Source: Fluviirhizobium alvei
Lineage (GTDB): Bacteria > Pseudomonadota > Alphaproteobacteria > Rhizobiales > Rhizobiaceae
NCBI RefSeq assembly: GCF_030551875.1
Contig: NZ_JAUOZU010000016.1
Coordinates: 1-64,000, forward strand
DNA: 64,000 bases
Direction of reading: 5' to 3'
Numbering within the stretch: the first letter of the stretch is position 1; each line of letters begins with the position of its first letter. The translations under genes and the position numbers were made by a program. Positions 53,244 to 62,636 of the stretch are shown piece after piece. Below the pieces are notes generated by a model, which searched no databases, was not told where the DNA came from, and saw only the letters and a list, made by a program, of their open reading frames with translations.

Positions 53244-53507
53244 ATGGCAAACAACGATCCTGGCAACGCGCCAAAAACACCCGCGACCTGGCGCATCGTG
53301 CTCGCGGCGATTCTCGATTTCCTGACCGCCTTTTTCGCGTTCGGCTATCTCGTCGGTGCCATGACCGGTGGGCTGACGGAGGATGGCTTTCAGTTGAATG
53401 GATGGCCTGCCCTGGTGGTCTTCGCCCTGATCATCGCCTATTTCGTGATCGGCAACCGGCTGTTCGGCGGCACGCTCTGGAAATGGATCCTCGGCGCCCG
53501 CCGCTGA
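53244..53507 (+). CDS. Small membrane protein, RDD-like
   Basis: An 87-residue protein with two membrane segments (ILDFLTAFFAFGYLVGAM and LVVFALIIAYFVIGNRLF). The pattern of an Arg-Asp-type first helix and the ending GGTLWKWILGARR resembles a shortened RDD-family protein. The ATG at 53244 is preceded by GAGGTTAGG. Function unknown. Confidence 0.65.
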   Translation: MANNDPGNAPKTPATWRIVLAAILDFLTAFFAFGYLVGAMTGGLTEDGFQLNGWPALVVFALIIAYFVIGNRLFGGTLWKWILGARR

Positions 53508-53631
53508 GGATTTACGACTGCCGATAATTCAAGAGGCAGTGCCACGCCGAGCTACGAGGCGTAAAGGCCGCTATCAGTTCCCTTCACGGTCCTCATCGTT
53601 AGCCTGAGGCGAGCCAACGTCGGCTGCCGGT

Positions 53632-53659
53632 GTTTCAGGGTCATGGATTACCCTGAAAC
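53632..53659 (-). terminator. Hairpin spanning the stop codon of the DUF4259-like gene
   Basis: GTTTCAGGGT and ACCCTGAAAC form a perfect ten-pair stem with an eight-base loop that includes the gene's TAA. No T run follows on the minus strand, so it may act in mRNA 3' protection or Rho-dependent termination rather than intrinsic termination. Confidence 0.45.
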
Positions 53660-54040
53660 GCGGGCCTTGAGTTCAAGAACGGATTGACGCCAGGCGTCGT
53701 AATCGTCACTGTCCTGCCAAAGCTCCAGCAGTTCCGATGGCTCCGAAAGAACCCTGTCGAGCGCTTCTTGCGCCATTGTGATGAGAGACGGCTGCGGCCG
53801 AAACGCGAGGTCAGCGATTTCCTCCCGAGCGCTGTTCGCGTCCGGTCTTCCCTGCAATGCGGCGACAACCTCCGCTGCGGCAATCGCAACCTCGCCTTGG
53901 GGTGCTTCCAGATAGTCTTCTGCGTCTATGACATCCGCAAAAGCCGCTTCTATGCTGCCAACATCCGGGCTTTCCAGAAGGTCCTGGAGCCAATCCTCCG
54001 CATCGTCATTGTCGAATGCCCGAATTCCCCATGCACCCAT
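53648..54040 (-). CDS. DUF4259-family protein
   Basis: A 130-residue soluble acidic protein. The N-terminus MGAWGIRAFDNDDAEDWL and the middle AIAAAEVVAALQG are typical of the DUF4259 family, whose function is unknown; members sit in many actinobacterial and proteobacterial genomes. It appears monocistronic. Confidence 0.75.
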   Translation of the reverse strand: MGAWGIRAFDNDDAEDWLQDLLESPDVGSIEAAFADVIDAEDYLEAPQGEVAIAAAEVVAALQGRPDANSAREEIADLAFRPQPSLITMAQEALDRVLSEPSELLELWQDSDDYDAWRQSVLELKARVSG

Positions 54041-54190
54041 TTTGCTTATGCCTCCTCACTTGACGCATGCAAGCTATGCATAACCCCGTACGTGTGCAAG
54101 CAAAAAGGGATTATCGGCAATCTGAGATGGCGATTCCGCTTCCGAGATTAACGTGGCAGCTATACCGGCTTTCGTCGCGCTCGCCGCTGA

Positions 54191-54605
54191 TCACTTGACC
54201 TCTTCGAGCTCGATCAGGGTGCCGTAGAAATCCTTCGGATGCAGGAACAGCACCGGGTTGCCATGGGCGCCGATCTTCGGGTTGCCATCACCCAGAACGC
54301 GGGCGCCGGCAGCCTTGAGATGATCGCGGGCGGCAAGAATGTCGGTCACTTCGTAACAGACATGGTGCATGCCGCCATCCGGATTCTTGGCGAGGAAGCC
54401 GGCTATGGTGGATTTCTCCCCCAGCGGCTCGAGCAGTTCGATCTTGGTATTGTCGAACTGCACGAACACCACCGTCACGCCATGTTCCGGCAGTGCCTGC
54501 GGGGCGGAGACATCAGCACCGAGGCTGACACGATAACGCTCCGAGGCTTCGGCGAGATTCGGAACCGCAAGCGCGATGTGATTGACGCGGCCGAGCATCT
54601 TCTTC

Positions 54606-54613
<8 letters not shown>
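54191..54613 (-). CDS. mce: Methylmalonyl-CoA epimerase
   Basis: A 140-residue VOC-fold enzyme that interconverts (S)- and (R)-methylmalonyl-CoA. Metal ligands are His in RVNHIALAV, Glu in IELLEPLG, His in MHHVCYEV and Glu in LIELEEV. The ATG at 54613 overlaps the mutase stop by eight bases (ATGACTGA) with GAAGG upstream; an internal ATG at 54598 with GAGAAG before it is the alternative start. It follows the mutase in one operon. Confidence 0.93.
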
Positions 54614-56744
<2,131 letters not shown>

Positions 56745-56800
56745 GGGTCACTCCTTGACATGCGTTACAGCAGGCGTGGGCCTTGCCCGGTCTGCTCGAA

Positions 56801-56829
56801 TTGACTGCATTGCTACTGGGTAGTATTCT
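56801..56829 (+). promoter_or_regulatory. Sigma-70-type promoter of the parDE pair with internal palindrome
   Basis: TTGACT (56801-56806) and TATTCT (56824-56829) are separated by 17 bases, a near-consensus housekeeping promoter 25 bases upstream of the antitoxin start. TACT and AGTA (56814-56825) form a small palindrome in the spacer that would let an antitoxin-toxin complex block polymerase. The fragment is also the upstream region of the divergent mutase gene. Confidence 0.6.
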
Positions 56830-56854
56830 GGGGGCAGAAACGGAGGGCAATGAA

Positions 56855-57124
56855 ATGTCCGTAAAAGCCTCGGTCTCAATTTCCGATCAACAGGAGTCCT
56901 TCGCGCGAAAGCTGGTGGAGGAAGGACGTTACGCAAGCCTGAGCGCAGTGGTGCAACGAGGACTGGAGCTGGTTCGTGAAGAAACGGAACTGAAAGACGC
57001 GGAACTCGAAGCCCTGAAAGCCCTGATCGCTGAAAGAAGAACAGGCGAATTCCTGAATGGCGCCGAGAGCCATCAACAGATCGAAGACATGATTGCCTCA
57101 AAAAGAGCGCTCTATGGCCTTTAG
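56855..57124 (+). CDS. parD: Type II antitoxin, ParD family
   Basis: An 89-residue protein with an N-terminal ribbon-helix-helix (VSISDQQESFARKLVEEGRYASLSAVVQRGLELV split over two segments) and a charged C-terminal tail that would wrap the toxin. The ATG at 56855 follows GGAGGGC. It overlaps the toxin gene by 11 bases, the standard antitoxin-first arrangement. It stands on the strand opposite to the propionyl-CoA genes on both sides. Confidence 0.87.
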   Translation: MSVKASVSISDQQESFARKLVEEGRYASLSAVVQRGLELVREETELKDAELEALKALIAERRTGEFLNGAESHQQIEDMIASKRALYGL

Positions 57125-57479
57125 GATCAGCCGATCCCGCGACAGTATCCAAGATCTCGAAATCATCTTCGATCATTTGGTGAGATCTTACATCAATCTC
57201 GGCGATAGCACCGCCGACGCCTTTGAACGCGCTGCCAATCGTATCCGCGCCATCGAGGCAGACATGGAAACGATCTCGAAAGCGCCTCATCAGGGAACGC
57301 TTCACAACCTTCTCGCGGACGACCTTCGGGTTGTCACGAAAAACCAGGCCATCTTCTATTTCGACATTGATGAAGATGCCGAGGTCATTCGAATCCTTGC
57401 TGTCTTTTTCGGCGGACAGGACCACCAGCGGCACATGTTGAAACGGCTTGGACGGAAAAAAACGGTTTCCGACGACTGA
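57114..57479 (+). CDS. parE: Type II toxin, RelE/ParE superfamily
   Basis: A 121-residue RelE/ParE-fold protein: RDSIQDLEIIFDHLVRSY (helix 1), FERAANRIRAIEADME (helix 2) and the beta sheet DDLRVVTKNQAIFYFDI followed by IRILAVFFGGQDHQRHM. The ending resembles ParE proteins that target DNA gyrase, but RelE-type RNase activity cannot be excluded. The tail beyond residue 108 (KRLGRKKTVSDD) is basic. Start at 57114 overlaps the antitoxin gene. Confidence 0.84.
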   Translation: MAFRISRSRDSIQDLEIIFDHLVRSYINLGDSTADAFERAANRIRAIEADMETISKAPHQGTLHNLLADDLRVVTKNQAIFYFDIDEDAEVIRILAVFFGGQDHQRHMLKRLGRKKTVSDD

Positions 57480-57534
57480 CGCCGTCAGAAACTCTGGCAA
57501 TGTGTCTTGCCGTGGCATCGCGTTTATCCTCTCG

Positions 57535-58092
57535 TCATACCCAGAATTTCCAGAACGGCTTCCTTACTCTGGCGCTGTGTTCTCCAGACAGCGTCACAAA
57601 TTGCAGTTCATGGCTTTCGTCATGGCGAAACCCGCTCAGATGCTGAAAGAGGACCACAGGAGCATCGTAGATAAAATCCACAACATCGTCGTCTTCTGCC
57701 GCCGCTTCGGCGCTGAGATCATCTCTGATAGTCTGCCAGATGGCAGGCAGATCTCCCCATGGGGCTAGATGGTCCAGACCTTCGTTGCAATCGTGAACAA
57801 GCGACCATTGCTTCTGGCCATGGTCAAACTTCGCGACCTCCGAGATCATTACCGTCTCATTGGCGCGAAGCATCAGTATTGGACCAAGTCGAGAAGCCAT
57901 CAGAAGCCGATCATCGGAGAATCGGTAGGCGTCATCGTTTCCCCAAATGATATAGGTTTCGCCGTTGGACGCACCGCTCAAAGGGGTTTTGTTCTCTGGA
58001 TCAGCCTCACTGGTCGCAGTGAGGCTGAGGCTTTGGAGGATCTTGTCCGCATCCCCGGCCTGCACCGAAAGAAGAGTGACCCGAAAACCCAT
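57535..58092 (-). CDS. Hypothetical protein translationally coupled to pccA
   Basis: A 185-residue soluble acidic protein that I do not recognise. The ATG at 58092 shares bases with the pccA stop (TGATG). Codon choice resembles the neighbouring genes. Visible features are a central hydrophobic stretch LLMASRLGPILMLRANETV, an acidic patch AEAAAEDDDVVDF and an aromatic C-terminus (PFWKFWV). It lies between pccA and the ParDE insertion, so it was probably the gene next to scpA before the insertion. Confidence 0.68.
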   Translation of the reverse strand: MGFRVTLLSVQAGDADKILQSLSLTATSEADPENKTPLSGASNGETYIIWGNDDAYRFSDDRLLMASRLGPILMLRANETVMISEVAKFDHGQKQWSLVHDCNEGLDHLAPWGDLPAIWQTIRDDLSAEAAAEDDDVVDFIYDAPVVLFQHLSGFRHDESHELQFVTLSGEHSARVRKPFWKFWV

Positions 58093-60095
58093 CACTCGAA
58101 TTCCATGATCACTTCATCGACGGCGAGGCTTTGTCCTGCCTCAACCTTGACCGATTTTATCGTGGCCTTCTTTTCGGCCTTCAGCACGTTTTCCATCTTC
58201 ATGGCCTCGACGGTTGCAAGCGCCTGGCCAGCTTCCACCATATCGCCTTCCTTGACCATCACCTGGGTGATGACGCCCGGCATCGGGCAGAGCAGCTGTT
58301 TGGACGTATCGGCCGCCTTCTTGACCGGCATATGACGCGACAGTTCGTAAATCCGCGGCGTCATGACCTGGAAGACCTGGTCGATGCCGCGGAAGCGCAG
58401 GCGCCAACCGGCCTGAACCTTGGCGATCTTGACGCCGAAAGACTGGCCGGAAACCATGAAGGTGCCATGCGACATGCCGGGCAACCAGTCGCTCGTCACA
58501 ACCTGCTCGATGCCATCATCATAGACGATGCTGGCACAGCCAGCTTCGACCGACATGGTCAACGGCCAGAAGAACTTGCCGCCGACCGCGACATAATCGC
58601 TGCCGAGCTTGCGCGGATGATTGGCCATGGTGCCGGAAATCCTGGTCTTGCGGGATTCCTCGACAAACTGCGCGAAGGCGGCCACGGAGGCGAGCAGGCG
58701 CGACTGTTCGGCACTCGGCTCGACGCCGCCAAAACCTTCCGGCCATTCCTCGGCAATGAAGGCGGTGGTGATGTTGCCGGAATAGAAGCGCGGATGCGCC
58801 ATCACCGCCGAAAGGAATGGCAGGTTATGGCCGATACCTTCGACCTCGAAATTGTCGAGCGCATTCGCCATGGCTTCGATGGCTTCCGGACGCGACGGCG
58901 CCCAGGTGCAAAGCTTGGCGATCATCGGGTCGTAATACATCGAGATCTCGCCGCCCTCGAAGACGCCGGTATCATTACGCACGATGGTTCCATCCTCGCG
59001 ATAGCCTTCGACCGGCGGGCGATAGCGGGTCAGGCGGCCGATCGACGGCAGGAAGCTGCGATAGGGATCCTCGGCATAAAGACGGCTTTCCATCGCCCAG
59101 CCATTGAGCTTCACTTCCTTCTGGCCGAAGGCGAGCTGTTCGCCATTGGCAACGCGGATCATCTGTTCGACGAGATCGAGACCGGTGATCAATTCGGTGA
59201 CAGGATGCTCCACCTGCAGGCGGGTGTTCATTTCGAGGAAGTAGAAGTTGCGCTTGCCGTCGACGATGAATTCGACGGTGCCGGCAGAATGATAACCGAC
59301 AGCCTTGGCGAGCGCGACCGCCTGCTCGCCCATGGCGCGGCGGGTTGCCTCATCGAGGAAAGGCGACGGCGCCTCTTCCACGACCTTCTGGTTGCGGCGC
59401 TGGATCGAGCATTCACGCTCGCCGAGATAAAGCACATTGCCATGCTTGTCGCCGAGAACCTGAATTTCGATATGGCGCGGCTCGGTGACGAATTTCTCGA
59501 TGAAGATACGGTCGTCGCCAAAGGAGTTCTTCGCCTCGTTCTTCGACGACTGGAAACCTTCGCGCGCTTCTTCCGCATTCCAGGCAATGCGCATGCCCTT
59601 GCCGCCGCCGCCGGCAGAAGCCTTGATCATGACCGGGTAGCCGATCTCGTTGGAGATCTTCACCGCCTCCTCGGCATCGGCGATCAGGCCCATATAGCCC
59701 GGTACGGTCGAGACACCCGCTTCGGCGGCCAGCTTCTTTGAAGTGATCTTGTCGCCCATCGCCTGGATGGCTCCGACCGGCGGGCCAACGAAGGTGATGC
59801 CTTCCTTGTCGAGCGCTTCGGCGAAGACTGCGTTTTCGGACAGGAAGCCGTAGCCGGGATGGACTGCATCGGCGCCGGTCTTGCGGATGGCGTCGAGGAT
59901 CTTGTCGATGACGATGTAGGACTGGCTGGACGGTGCCGGGCCGATATGGACCGCTTCATCCGCCATCTTCACATGCATCGCCTCGCGATCGGCGTCGGAA
60001 TAGACGGCAACGGTCTTGATGCCCAGCTTGCGGGCGGTCCGAATGACCCGGCAGGCGATTTCACCGCGGTTGGCGATCAGAATTTTCTTTATCAT
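58092..60095 (-). CDS. pccA: Propionyl-CoA carboxylase, biotin-containing subunit
   Basis: A 667-residue alpha subunit. The biotin carboxylase part begins IKKILIANRGEIACR, with ATP-grasp motifs (KASAGGGGKGMRI) and MNTRLQVEHPVTE; a linker (BT) domain follows from about 450 to 590, then the biotinyl domain with EAMKMENV, whose Lys is biotinylated. With PccB it makes methylmalonyl-CoA. The ATG at 60095 follows AGGAAAGA and lies inside the upstream membrane-protein gene (35-base overlap). Confidence 0.96.
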   Translation of the reverse strand: MIKKILIANRGEIACRVIRTARKLGIKTVAVYSDADREAMHVKMADEAVHIGPAPSSQSYIVIDKILDAIRKTGADAVHPGYGFLSENAVFAEALDKEGITFVGPPVGAIQAMGDKITSKKLAAEAGVSTVPGYMGLIADAEEAVKISNEIGYPVMIKASAGGGGKGMRIAWNAEEAREGFQSSKNEAKNSFGDDRIFIEKFVTEPRHIEIQVLGDKHGNVLYLGERECSIQRRNQKVVEEAPSPFLDEATRRAMGEQAVALAKAVGYHSAGTVEFIVDGKRNFYFLEMNTRLQVEHPVTELITGLDLVEQMIRVANGEQLAFGQKEVKLNGWAMESRLYAEDPYRSFLPSIGRLTRYRPPVEGYREDGTIVRNDTGVFEGGEISMYYDPMIAKLCTWAPSRPEAIEAMANALDNFEVEGIGHNLPFLSAVMAHPRFYSGNITTAFIAEEWPEGFGGVEPSAEQSRLLASVAAFAQFVEESRKTRISGTMANHPRKLGSDYVAVGGKFFWPLTMSVEAGCASIVYDDGIEQVVTSDWLPGMSHGTFMVSGQSFGVKIAKVQAGWRLRFRGIDQVFQVMTPRIYELSRHMPVKKAADTSKQLLCPMPGVITQVMVKEGDMVEAGQALATVEAMKMENVLKAEKKATIKSVKVEAGQSLAVDEVIMEFE

Positions 60096-60396
60096 CGTCG
60101 TCTTTCCTGGGTTCAGGCGCAAATTTGCGTTCGTAGGGCATGAGCCAGATGGCCGAAGCCGTGACCGCGGCGCCGAAGGTCAGCGCAAGCGGAAAGGCGA
60201 TCAGCACGATCGGCAGGATGGGATTGGATGCATGCAGAATGCGTGTGCCGATGCCGCCTATGTCGAGATAGATCAGCAAGGCCGCGATCATGAGACCGAG
60301 GAAGACGCCGAAGGCGGCGTTGAGCGCCATGAAGCGCATCATCAGCCAGTGATCTCGTCTGGCTTCTTCCGGTGTCATTTTCGGTTTGAGTGCCAT
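60061..60396 (-). CDS. Small membrane protein between pccB and pccA, copy 2
   Basis: A 111-residue protein with two membrane segments (AAFGVFLGLMIAALLIYL and LPIVLIAFPLALTFGAAV) and a cytoplasmic N-terminal motif MTPEEARRDH. The tail is highly charged (APEPRKDDDDKEN). It is a clear paralogue of the gene at 60449-60757: both share TPEEARRDH, GTR, SNPI/DNPI, LTFGA and LPYE/MPYE. GAAGGG precedes the ATG. Function unknown; its end overlaps pccA, so expression is coupled. Confidence 0.8.
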   Translation of the reverse strand: MALKPKMTPEEARRDHWLMMRFMALNAAFGVFLGLMIAALLIYLDIGGIGTRILHASNPILPIVLIAFPLALTFGAAVTASAIWLMPYERKFAPEPRKDDDDKENSDRQPR

Positions 60397-60448
60397 GGCG
60401 CCTTCCCTTCAGCATGGGCCAGCGCCGAGACGGTTTTGGATCGTCAGA

Positions 60449-60757
60449 TCAGAATGGCTCGCGCCCTTCACCACGTTCCTTTGCATATTTTGCCTCATAG
60501 GGAAGCACCCAGATGGCAATGCACAGAACGATGGCGCCGAAGGTCAGGCCCATGGGAACCGCGATCAGGAATATGGGAATGATGGGATTGTCGGTGCGCG
60601 CAACCCTTGTGCCGAGCGTGCCGATATCCAGAAGGAAAACCAGCGCTGCGCAGACCAGTCCGAGACCCAGCCCCATGGCAAAACGCTTGGCCATGAAACG
60701 CAGCATTTCCTCGTGGTCCCGCCGGGCTTCTTCCGGCGTCATCAGCGGCTTCTGCAT
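60449..60757 (-). CDS. Small membrane protein between pccB and pccA, copy 1
   Basis: A 102-residue paralogue of the next gene, with the motif MTPEEARRDHEEMLRFM and two membrane segments (MGLGLGLVCAALVFLL and IPIFLIAVPMGLTFGAIV). The ATG at 60757 follows GGGAGGAAA; the frame is open further upstream but that extension has no family similarity. The tandem pair sits inside the propionyl-CoA carboxylase operon and may anchor or regulate the enzyme, which is only an inference. Confidence 0.82.
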   Translation of the reverse strand: MQKPLMTPEEARRDHEEMLRFMAKRFAMGLGLGLVCAALVFLLDIGTLGTRVARTDNPIIPIFLIAVPMGLTFGAIVLCIAIWVLPYEAKYAKERGEGREPF

Positions 60758-60863
60758 CGACGATTTCCTCCCGTCCGAAAGCCGATGCCGCAAGCCGCTC
60801 CTCCAGCCGCGCATCGAACCATTGCGGCATATTGCCGCGCGAACGGGATCTTGTAAAGGAACG

Positions 60864-60899
60864 TCGCATATTCGCAGACGATCCTTCGCATAAATCGCA
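60864..60899. promoter_or_regulatory. Four TGCGA repeats before the membrane-protein/pccA unit
   Basis: On the minus strand TGCGA occurs four times, at 60895-60899, 60886-60890, 60872-60876 and 60864-60868, two of them as TGCGAA. The same element is present in the pccB-scfR intergenic region. This array lies about 110-140 bases upstream of the small membrane protein start, within the 204-base gap after pccB, and could be a second ScfR binding region or internal promoter. Confidence 0.4.
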
Positions 60900-60961
60900 C
60901 ATTTTGTTGACAATCATCATTTCCAGCCTCGCCGACACCGTGCTCCTCCCCGTCGACCTCC

Positions 60962-62494
60962 TCAGAGAGGCATGGTGTCGTGCTTCTTCCAGTGCGTTTC
61001 CAGCTTCTTGGTCCGAAGCATCGCGAAGGCGCGGGCGATCCGGCGGCGTGAGGAATGCGGCATGATCACCTCGTCGATGAAGCCGCGTTCGGCTGCCACG
61101 AAGGGATTGGCGAAACGATCCTCATATTCCTTGGTGCGGGCGGCAATCTTTTCCGGATCGTTGAGTTCCGAACGATAAAGAATCTCGGTTGCGCCCTTGG
61201 CGCCCATGACAGCGATTTCCGCGGTCGGCCAGGCATAGTTGACATCGGCACCGATATGCTTCGAAGCCATGACGTCATAGGCGCCACCATAGGCCTTGCG
61301 GGTGATCAGCGTCACCATCGGCACCGTTGCCTGGCTATAGGCGAACAGAAGCTTGGCGCCGTGCTTGATGATGCCGTTATATTCCTGCGCGGTGCCCGGC
61401 AGGAAGCCCGGCACATCGACGAGTGTCAGGATCGGAATGTTGAAGGCATCGCAGAAACGCACAAATTTCGCAGCCTTGCGCGAGGAGTCGATATCCAGGC
61501 AACCGGCGAGCACCATCGGCTGGTTGGCGACGACACCGACCGTCTGGCCTTCCAGGCGGATGAAGCCGGTCAGGATGTTGCGGGCATAGGCCTCGGCGAT
61601 TTCGTGGAACTCGCCCTCGTCCGCAATGGCAAGAACCAATTCGCGCATGTCGTAGGGCTTGTTGGCGCTGTCCGGAATCAGCGTGTCCAGACGCTCCTCG
61701 ATCCGGGCCGGATCGTCGAAGAAGGGGCGCACCGGCGGCTGTTCGCGATTGTTGAGCGGCAGGAAATCGAAGAGATCGCGGATCTTGAGGAGTGCTTCGA
61801 TATCATTGTCGAAGGCACCGTCGGCCACCGAGGACTTGGTCGTGTGGGTCTTGGCGCCGCCGAGATCCTCGGCCGAAACGATTTCATTGGTCACCGTCTT
61901 CACGACATCGGGGCCGGTGACGAACATGTAGGAACTGTCTCGCACCATGAAGATGAAATCGGTCATAGCCGGCGAATAGACAGCACCACCGGCACAGGGT
62001 CCCATGATCACCGAGATCTGCGGAATGACGCCCGACACTTCGGCATTGCGACGGAACACTTCGGCATAGCCGGCAAGCGAGGCGACCCCTTCCTGGATAC
62101 GGGCGCCGCCGGAATCGTTAAGACCGATGACCGGCGCCCCGTTGCGGGCTGCCATGTCCATGATCTTGCAGATCTTCTGCGCATGGGTTTCCGACAGCGA
62201 ACCACCGAGAACGGTGAAATCCTGGCTGAATACATAGACGAGGCGACCGTTGATCGTGCCCCAACCGGTAACGACGCCGTCGCCGGGGACCTTGTTCTCT
62301 TCCATGCCGAAATCGGTGCAGCGATGGGAGACATACATGTCATATTCTTCGAACGAGCCCTCATCGAGCAGGACGTCGATCCGCTCACGAGCCGTCAGCT
62401 TGCCCTTGGAATGCTGGGTGTCGATACGCTTCTGACCACCGCCCACGCGGGCCGCCTCACGACGCGTTTCCAACTGTTCGAGTATCTGGCGCAT
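60962..62494 (-). CDS. pccB: Propionyl-CoA carboxylase, carboxyltransferase subunit
   Basis: A 510-residue beta subunit of the acyl-CoA carboxylase family with two crotonase-like domains. The first holds [13 protein letters not shown] and [13 protein letters not shown]; the second has [31 protein letters not shown] and the closing [16 protein letters not shown]. It transfers the carboxyl group from biotin to propionyl-CoA. The ATG at 62494 follows GGGAGA. It faces the divergent scfR gene. Confidence 0.96.
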   Translation of the reverse strand: MRQILEQLETRREAARVGGGQKRIDTQHSKGKLTARERIDVLLDEGSFEEYDMYVSHRCTDFGMEENKVPGDGVVTGWGTINGRLVYVFSQDFTVLGGSLSETHAQKICKIMDMAARNGAPVIGLNDSGGARIQEGVASLAGYAEVFRRNAEVSGVIPQISVIMGPCAGGAVYSPAMTDFIFMVRDSSYMFVTGPDVVKTVTNEIVSAEDLGGAKTHTTKSSVADGAFDNDIEALLKIRDLFDFLPLNNREQPPVRPFFDDPARIEERLDTLIPDSANKPYDMRELVLAIADEGEFHEIAEAYARNILTGFIRLEGQTVGVVANQPMVLAGCLDIDSSRKAAKFVRFCDAFNIPILTLVDVPGFLPGTAQEYNGIIKHGAKLLFAYSQATVPMVTLITRKAYGGAYDVMASKHIGADVNYAWPTAEIAVMGAKGATEILYRSELNDPEKIAARTKEYEDRFANPFVAAERGFIDEVIMPHSSRRRIARAFAMLRTKKLETHWKKHDTMPL

Positions 62495-62580
62495 GGTATC
62501 TCCCACCCGATTGCTGAAGCCGGCCCACCTCCGGACCAGCCTCTTCATAAATCGTCGGCGCCTCTAACAAAATGCTTGAT

Positions 62581-62635
62581 CATGCGAACATGCGCAGTTT
62601 ACACTTTGTGAAACTGAATTTTGCAAATTTGCGAA
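62581..62635. promoter_or_regulatory. Operator region between pccB and scfR
   Basis: The 142-base gap holds several related elements on the plus strand: TGCGAACATG at 62583-62592 and again at 62630-62639, TTTGTGAA at 62605-62612, and TTTGCAAA followed directly by TTTGCGAA at 62620-62635. A GCAAATTTGC palindrome spans 62623-62632. TTTGCAAA-type half sites are, from memory, the recognition element of Rhodobacter PccR and related to that of RamB. The last elements touch the scfR start codon, which suits autoregulation. Confidence 0.6.
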
Positions 62636-62636
62636 C

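Noticed and set aside
58131-59741. A 536-codon plus-strand frame opposite pccA
   Set aside because: Antisense shadow of a well-conserved carboxylase gene; composition is typical of a mirror frame, with no recognisable motif.
61055-62611. A 518-codon plus-strand frame opposite pccB
   Set aside because: Antisense shadow of pccB; the same reasoning applies, and it would run through the pccB promoter into scfR.
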